Shown piece after piece: positions 58,505 to 64,000 of a stretch of 64,000 nucleotides of DNA. The stretch is from Theristus sp. LFF4_11 (lineage: Eukaryota > Nematoda > Chromadorea > Monhysterida > Xyalidae). The DNA lies in the NCBI GenBank assembly GCA_030248135.1, contig JASANC010001627.1:1-64000 (forward strand). Reading direction: 5' to 3'. The position numbers were made by a program, and so were the translations under genes. The first letter of the stretch is position 1, and the number at the start of each line of letters is the position of its first letter. The notes under the pieces are model-generated. The model saw only the letters and a list, made by a program, of their open reading frames with translations, did not search any database and was not told the DNA's origin.

Positions 58505-61500
58505 ATGAAAATGTCGATGCGACGACAATTGCGCAACAATAACAACGGGAATGGTGTCAGTGACAGCAGCGAGCAGCCTCAAAGCTCAGAGAACAGCTTC
58601 TGGAGTCAAATTTTCAAAAGTTTGAAGTCAAATCGTCTGTACCGATCAACGGAGTGCTTTGGCGCACGCTACATCCACGAGTCTGAGCACGTCATTGAAG
58701 TGATCATTTGGTGAGCGCGTTTTGGCATAAAATGACTAAGGAATTGAAAAATATGGGACTGAAAACATTCTGTACACTACGCATTTCAGAAGCTAAAAAC
58801 CAAGCCTTAACCGTGGCAAAAATTTGTATTTGTTCAAATTTTGTGAATCCGACAATTACTGACAACAATTTTAAATAATTTTACAGGAATAAAGTTGCTG
58901 ATGACAATTTGCTAAAATTACAAAAAAGTTTTTTTATTACAATTAACGGATTTTACGACAGCTGCTGATTTCAATTTTGCTAATTACAATTTTACTGATT
59001 TTATAACAATAAAGTTACAATTTTGCTGAATTACAGCAAGTTTCTGAATTGTAATTTGCTAATTTTACAACAAGTAGTTGTTTACAATGTTGCTGATTTG
59101 CAATAAGTTTCTAAATGGCAATTTGCTGACTTTACAACAATTTGCTGATTACAATTTTACTAACTTCATTGCAAGTTTTTGTTAGTTTTTAATTTCACAA
59201 CAATTTTACCATGCCATTTCGCTAAATTTACAACAAGTTTCCGATAGTTTTTTTTTTAAACAGGTACATCGTGATCATCAGCTTCCTTGTGGTGACGGTG
59301 CTGCACGTGCGCCAGACGTTGGACGACCTCTACGAGGAGCGACTCAGCACGGAGCAACGCGTCGAGACGATCACCACCGAGGAGCTCGCGAACGTGCGAG
59401 ACTTTGTGCTCTGCTTCGACAATCAGCTCGGCGGCAAGACGCGCCACGAGCATTTCTATGATGCGCTGGTGATCGCGGAGGGCTTCGCGCAGCAGAACTA
59501 CCGTAACTTTCGAAATGCGTTCACGGTGGACGAGCTGCTGAACGGGGCGGACGTGCTGATGCGACAGGTCGGCGAGGGGGTGGAGCTTTGCATGTGACAT
59601 TTACAGTCGAACTCTAAATTATAGAGAATCCGCTGATTGGTTGGTTCTGTCGTCCTGCACAGAAAGCATGCATCACGTGACCACCAACCAATCAGCTGAT
59701 TCCCTATAATTTAGAGAGTTCGACTGTAAAACCGGAATTGATATGTCGGTTTTAGATAAGCGTTTACAGTAGCATTCGACGAAGAAAGCCAGAGACGATT
59801 ACCATATTTCACCAGGCGGACCCTAGCTCTCCGGACACGCTGAAAAGCAGCGCCAAAGACGCCCAATCGCAAGCGACCTCGAATCGTCGCAAACGTGCCG
59901 CCGCCGCGCTCGTCAGCGTCAAGCGTTGGCCGGCGCACACGACGCTGCTCGTACGCAAGTATCTGCAGTGGTTGGCGCGTTACGAGACGTTTGTCGCTCG
60001 TGACACCGTCAACAGTCAATCGACGCCGGACGCACCAGCCGACTGGCTGTTTGACGTCGTCGAGGATGCGGCTGTCACGACGAAGCAACAGCAAGAGCAG
60101 CTGGATAAGACGAACGGCTGGCAGTGGGGCAACAGCACGAACAGCAGCGAGCCGACGTTCGCGGAGTACCCGGCGGAGAATGGCGATCGACCGGACCAGG
60201 TACGACGATTTCTGTCAATCGACGATCGACCCGTACCGAATCAGTCCACCCAGAAGTTCATACAGGACCCGGGATCGCGACGCAAACGCCAAGCACCGTG
60301 GCACGGCGCCGACGTGCGACTGGATTACAAGCGGACCTTTGAGCTGTGCAGTCGCGCGATTCGCGAGTTCACGAAATGGTTTGAGGCGTCGAAATGGTCG
60401 GTCAACGCGGACAAGATCATGGCGCTGAAAATGCTGTATCTGTGGAACTACCACCTGAATCAGTTGTCGATTGAGGCCGTCTACAGCGGCGGCAGCGCCA
60501 AGAAAAGCGTACAGTTTGGTAAGAGCTGCTACCGGACTTTTTTCATTGACACTTCTTTGGAACGTTTGTTGGTATATTTGTTTCGCTCGTCTTCAAAAAG
60601 GTCCGTGCAAAACTACCAAATACTACAGTACGGGCAAGTCACAAAGATCCCGTTGAGTTTTGTTAGATCCAAAACTTGCACACGATGATTTTGTGAAGTG
60701 GTTCAAATTTCGGTGTTATGCATTTGAAGAAAGGTAACGATTATTTCTAACGTACAGTGTACAAAACTTTCCGTTGTTTTTCAAGGAATCGTTTCAGAAA
60801 CACTTTCAGAGATCCAACCACTTGCGCTCGGCGAAACGCAGGAATGCCTGACTGTTCGTGTCGACCTGCAGCCGTTCACGGACGGGTCCAACAACGACAC
60901 CAAAGTGGCGCACGAATACCCGGAATCGTTCACGTTGGTTCAGCGAAACTATTTGGAAGACGCCGCACAGTCGCCGACCGCTCCATGGTGGCTGGCCGGG
61001 AGACTGCAGAGGTTCAATTACGATCAACATTTGCAGAGTGATCGCTTTCAGTGGCTCGTGCAGACGGTCAACATCGATCCGCTTGGTGGACTGGCGTTAG
61101 TGGGCACTTTTGTTTTGTTTTTCAAGCTATCGCTTGGAACAATTTGAACAAATGGCGAAGGCACAAATTTCAAACATCTATAATGACGAGGGCACGTTCA
61201 CCAATGACAATATCGCAACTCGCAGGTATTCACCGAACCTGATTCGCTCGGCCGACGTCGCCCTGCGCAACAAATTCGAGTTGACCGTGAAGTGCAGCAG
61301 CGAGCAAGCAGCCGCGTTGTCGTACTGCAGACGCAACTGCCGTGGTGAACTGATAAAGCAGCAGGCTAACTGCCAACCGACGTTGATCACGATGAGCAAA
61401 GATGGTCGGAAGAGTTGCCAAAAAGCTGCATCTTCGTTTTTATCTTGCTTCTATTCTGGCGTGTGTATATTGTGGTTTAATTATGCCTCTCATTCTGGAT

Positions 61501-62292
61501 TCTTGGATGACTACTTTCATTTGGCGTTTTCATCTCGTTTTTATTCCCGCTTTTGTTCTGCATTTATTCTGATTTTATTATAACTTACGTTGCCCGACTT
61601 TGATTCTGGGTTTTCATTCCGCTGTTATTCTATTTTCTCTTGCTGCTACTCTGCCTATTTCAGTAACTATGTCAGCGTTAGTTATCTTACTCTGAAAAAC
61701 GTTTGAACTTGATTTTAATTACACTGCAGGCAAGTCGTCGTGCAACGTCGCCGCCTACCAATCGTCCTCCTTCCTCGACTACGCGCCGACACAAGCCGGC
61801 TACGACTATCGCCACGAGAAGTCGCCAGCAACCGCCAACGCCAACAACCAATCGCAGATCGTCAACGCCAACGAGTATAACTCGCCACAAGCCGTCCACT
61901 GTCGCAGTCTCTGTCAGTCCACGCCAAAATGCGCGCACTCCGACTTCTACCTCGAGTCGCCACGTGACGCCAACGCGCGTACGCTGAGTGCCACTGGTGA
62001 CGTCAATAGTGGCGCCGTTGCGATCGAGCTCAGTCTGACCACGTACGAGGGTCGACCGTTCGTGCGCACCGTACAACGCCGCAAATGGGAGCTGATCCTC
62101 TGGGTCGCCAGTATCGGCGGTGTGCTCGAGTTCTGGCTCGGCGTCGGCTTGCTTGGCATCATCCACCTGCTGTTGTACGTCGTCAAGGGCGTGCTGGCGT
62201 GCTGCTGCACCAGTTCGCTGGCGTCGTCAGCTCCGGTGAAAGCGCTCGTCGAACCGGTGCAGACGGTTGAACCTGTGAAGGTCAGATTGTGA
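58505..62292 (+). CDS. DEG/ENaC-family channel subunit
   Basis: Six exons in phase: 58505-58710, 59264-59567, 59816-60518, 60810-61095, 61127-61404, 61730-62292. The product is about 779 aa. The short cytoplasmic N-terminus has an STECFGARYI block where the family has a His-Gly gating motif. TM1 is at about 63-86 and a large extracellular domain follows. The Cys-rich palm/finger region includes CSSEQAAALSYCRRNC and VHCRSLC. TM2 is at about 712-743 (WVASIGGVLEFWLGVGLLGI). Two RRKR furin-type sites lie at 194-197 and 325-328. The pore motif is GVG (730-732) instead of GxS, and the acidic residue that usually follows is His. By family it is a trimeric sodium or cation channel gated by ligands, protons, peptides or force. 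Intron 4 appears to be 31 bases. The exon 4 acceptor could equally be at 60798, adding four in-frame residues. Confidence 0.82.
58840..59240 (+). repeat. Degenerate AT-rich tandem tract (intron 1)
   Basis: About 20 degenerate units of the kind ACAATTTTGCTGATTT or ACAAGTTTCTGAATT fill intron 1 of the channel gene. Unit length varies, and no coding or palindromic structure was recognised. Confidence 0.7.
59604..59726. mobile_element. Short CAGTCGAACT MITE (channel intron 2)
   Basis: A 123-base palindrome, CAGTCGAACTCTAAATTATA ... TATAATTTAGAGAGTTCGAC then TG, flanked by TA on both sides. It has the same termini as the 790-base element at 38948-39737, so it is a short member of one Tc1/mariner-type family. 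It starts 36 bases after the donor of exon 2. Confidence 0.88.
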
Positions 62293-63549
62293 GCAGCGTT
62301 TGGGTGGTGACATTGACATTGACATTGGCATTGACATTGGCGTTGACATTGTTGACAGAGAGACAAAGACTCGTGTCGTGATGCTGAATGTTGCTTTGTA
62401 TGTAGTGGACCATATTTTTTTAAATTTAATCTGTTTTATTAGCATTATTATTTGGCTGCACAAATTATGTGAAATACAGATCAGTAAAAAATACGGTTAC
62501 GCAGCCGCACTTCATGAATCGACGCAAAGAAATCTTGTTTTCATACGTCTCGCGCTTGCATTTCTTAAAATATTTCGGCCTCTCATTCTGACCTACTACG
62601 CTCGATTAGCAAGTAGGAACGCTAAAAACAAGTGGAATGACAACAGCGAAGTTGGTTTTGAACAGGAATTGAAATCCATCGCAAAACGAAGAATTTTTTT
62701 TAAAAAATCAAAAAACAGCTGCTTCGGCATTTGTTCTTCTTCATTTCATTGTGTTGCGGCATACAGTTGTTTCACTCTGTTTGGTTTGCTTTTGTTTTTG
62801 TTACGCTCTGAATTTTTAATTGGACAAAGATCTTCAAATAATAAACTGCAGATCGTAGTTTAATTTTAAAATCTGTCTGAGCGTAGTAGGAAGATTAAGA
62901 GTTAGGGCACAAATCTTTTATTACAACTAGTGCAAGCACTGTTTCTTGAGGTTTCGCTTGGTAAGCACAAATAGATACCGCGGCCCCAGGCTCGTCAGTA
63001 CGGCAAGGCCCGGGCGGCACCGCCTGCCTTTCATGTTCCAGACAAATAAAGTGTTCCAAGTTGTTTTCCAACAACAGTAACCAAGCGAATCACTGCAGTA
63101 AAACCACAAAGAAAAACCAATAAAAACCTGACTCATCAATAACAAAACGTAATGCGGCTGCAACAATAGAATCGATCATAGTAAGAATCGTGCCTACGAA
63201 AACAAAACTGCAAAAGGTACTCAAAATAGAACTTATCAAATGATGAAAACTGAAGTCAAACGGCAAAAAGGACAAAATTGTTGCATGATGAAATGAATAG
63301 AAGAAAATTGAAAAACAAGCCACTTTGAATAGAAGATATTGCATTTTTGTTGGTCTTTGTGGCAATGATAACACGAAACTTATGATTCTGAAAAAGTGAC
63401 AGCTTGCTCTCTCCAAAGCAGCTGCAATAATGATTTATGCACAAGTTCTAAGTGAAATAGCTTTTTTTGACAAAAATGTAGACATTTCACCACGTTCATC
63501 ACAATTGATCCACCTAAAACCCCCAGAAACTCCCCCGGAGTAACGCTCC
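62293..63549. other. Convergent spacer, channel 3' side and edge gene
   Basis: A (GACATTG)n-like tract lies at 62309-62357. A 187-codon plus-strand frame (62300-62863) overlaps the channel 3' side; I do not accept it as a gene. A GC-rich island at about 62980-63040 stands out from AT-rich surroundings and is open on the minus strand (GRRCRPGLAVLTSLGPRYLF). I cannot assign it. Confidence 0.45.
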
Positions 63550-64000
63550 TCAAATGGTGACATCCGTGACGGCCCACTCCTTCGTCAGCCGCTGCAGTTC
63601 GCCGAGTGCCAGCGGCGTGCCCGTGTTGCTCGTGACGGCACTGTACGGCGGCGGTGGCTCCGATTCCGCGGCACCACCGTTCTCGAGCACAGTCGCATTC
63701 GACAGAACCAACGGTTCCGCCGCCAAGTCGCGATCGTCGACATCATCGTCGTCATCGTTGTCGACCTCGAAGTGAACGGTCGGTGGTACACGCGCGGGCA
63801 TGCCATTGCCCGCATTGCCACTGCCGGCTGTTGCGCAGTTCTTCCACTGTACAGCAACCGGTCTGCTATCGTGACCGAGTTGTTCGTCCTGGAATCGTAG
63901 TTGTCCGCGGTGTCGTGCGCAGCGCAGCGCGTCAGTAGCGTCCGCGTCTGATGCGGCGCGCACGCGGCAGTCGCCGTCACCATCGACCACCATTCGATTG
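63550..64000 (-). CDS. C-terminal exon of unknown protein, PPPPY motif
   Basis: The minus-strand frame is open from the right edge to a TGA at 63550-63552, about 149 codons, and the true start lies outside the window. The composition is GC-rich and coding-like, unlike the neighbouring spacer. An acidic run (EVDNDDDDDVDDRD) is followed by ESEPPPPYSAV, a PY motif that can bind WW domains of NEDD4-type ubiquitin ligases. Such motifs are common in cytoplasmic tails of membrane proteins, but no membrane segment is visible here. No family recognised. Confidence 0.5.
   Translation of the reverse strand, partial: NRMVVDGDGDCRVRAASDADATDALRCARHRGQLRFQDEQLGHDSRPVAVQWKNCATAGSGNAGNGMPARVPPTVHFEVDNDDDDDVDDRDLAAEPLVLSNATVLENGGAAESEPPPPYSAVTSNTGTPLALGELQRLTKEWAVTDVTI

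Noticed and set aside
59895..60428. 177-codon Arg/Ser-rich frame inside the channel gene
   Set aside because: It is a shadow of exon 3 of the DEG/ENaC gene in another frame of GC-rich coding sequence.
62300..62863. 187-codon plus-strand frame after the channel gene
   Set aside because: It starts in a GACATTG simple repeat, overlaps the probable 3' UTR, uses AT-rich codons unlike neighbouring exons and has no recognised domain.
1..64000. A bacterial-type defence, biosynthetic or phage system
   Set aside because: All genes have spliceosomal introns and animal families. No operons, ribosome binding sites or prokaryotic domains were seen.

Overview
The window looks like nuclear DNA of a nematode. 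Every recognisable gene is split by introns with GT..AG ends. The firmest taxonomic marker is a cuticle collagen carrying the nematode cuticle collagen N-terminal domain. It is supported by astacin proteases, an innexin, a DEG/ENaC channel and an insect-type gustatory receptor-like protein. I cannot name the species. There is no sign of bacterial or viral sequence, apart from DNA-transposon debris.

I joined exons by hand, checking that reading phase was kept across each junction. Ten multi-exon genes result, plus a fragment of one more at the right edge. Left to right: 1-6841, no gene seen. 6842-11230 (+), a 10-exon gustatory receptor-like protein with a large intron full of GC-rich palindromes and a minisatellite. 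12444-13951 (+), a three-exon divergent rhodopsin-like GPCR. 15151-19377 (-), an eight-exon SLC22-type transporter. 19378-25864, repeats (hAT element, MITEs) and one doubtful small secreted ORF. 25865-30374 (+), a two-CTLD protein with a C-terminal membrane anchor. 30375-32063, second copies of the repeats. 32064-34637 (+), a CRK/CED-2 adaptor. 35193-37132 and 38355-40633 (-), tandem astacin metalloproteases. 41315-45729 (-), an innexin. 48241-50883 (-), an unusually long cuticle collagen. 52137-55816 (-), a type II membrane protein with extracellular kelch repeats. 55905-57316, a non-autonomous Helitron just upstream of it. 58505-62292 (+), a DEG/ENaC subunit with two furin-type sites. 63550-64000 (-), the C-terminal end of an unknown protein with a PPPPY motif.

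The genes do not form an operon or a single pathway. Several are cell-surface or sensory products (two receptors, a transporter, a channel, a gap-junction protein, a lectin-like and a kelch ectodomain protein), while CRK is cytoplasmic signalling and the collagen is cuticle.

The most unexpected pattern is in the introns. Short palindromic (foldback) elements of several unrelated families sit just downstream of 5' splice sites, usually 6-55 bases inside the intron, in seven of the ten genes. Other points of interest are the furin-site pair and altered pore motif in the DEG/ENaC protein, an apparent 31-base intron, astacins that seem to lack a prodomain, and a complete non-autonomous Helitron.
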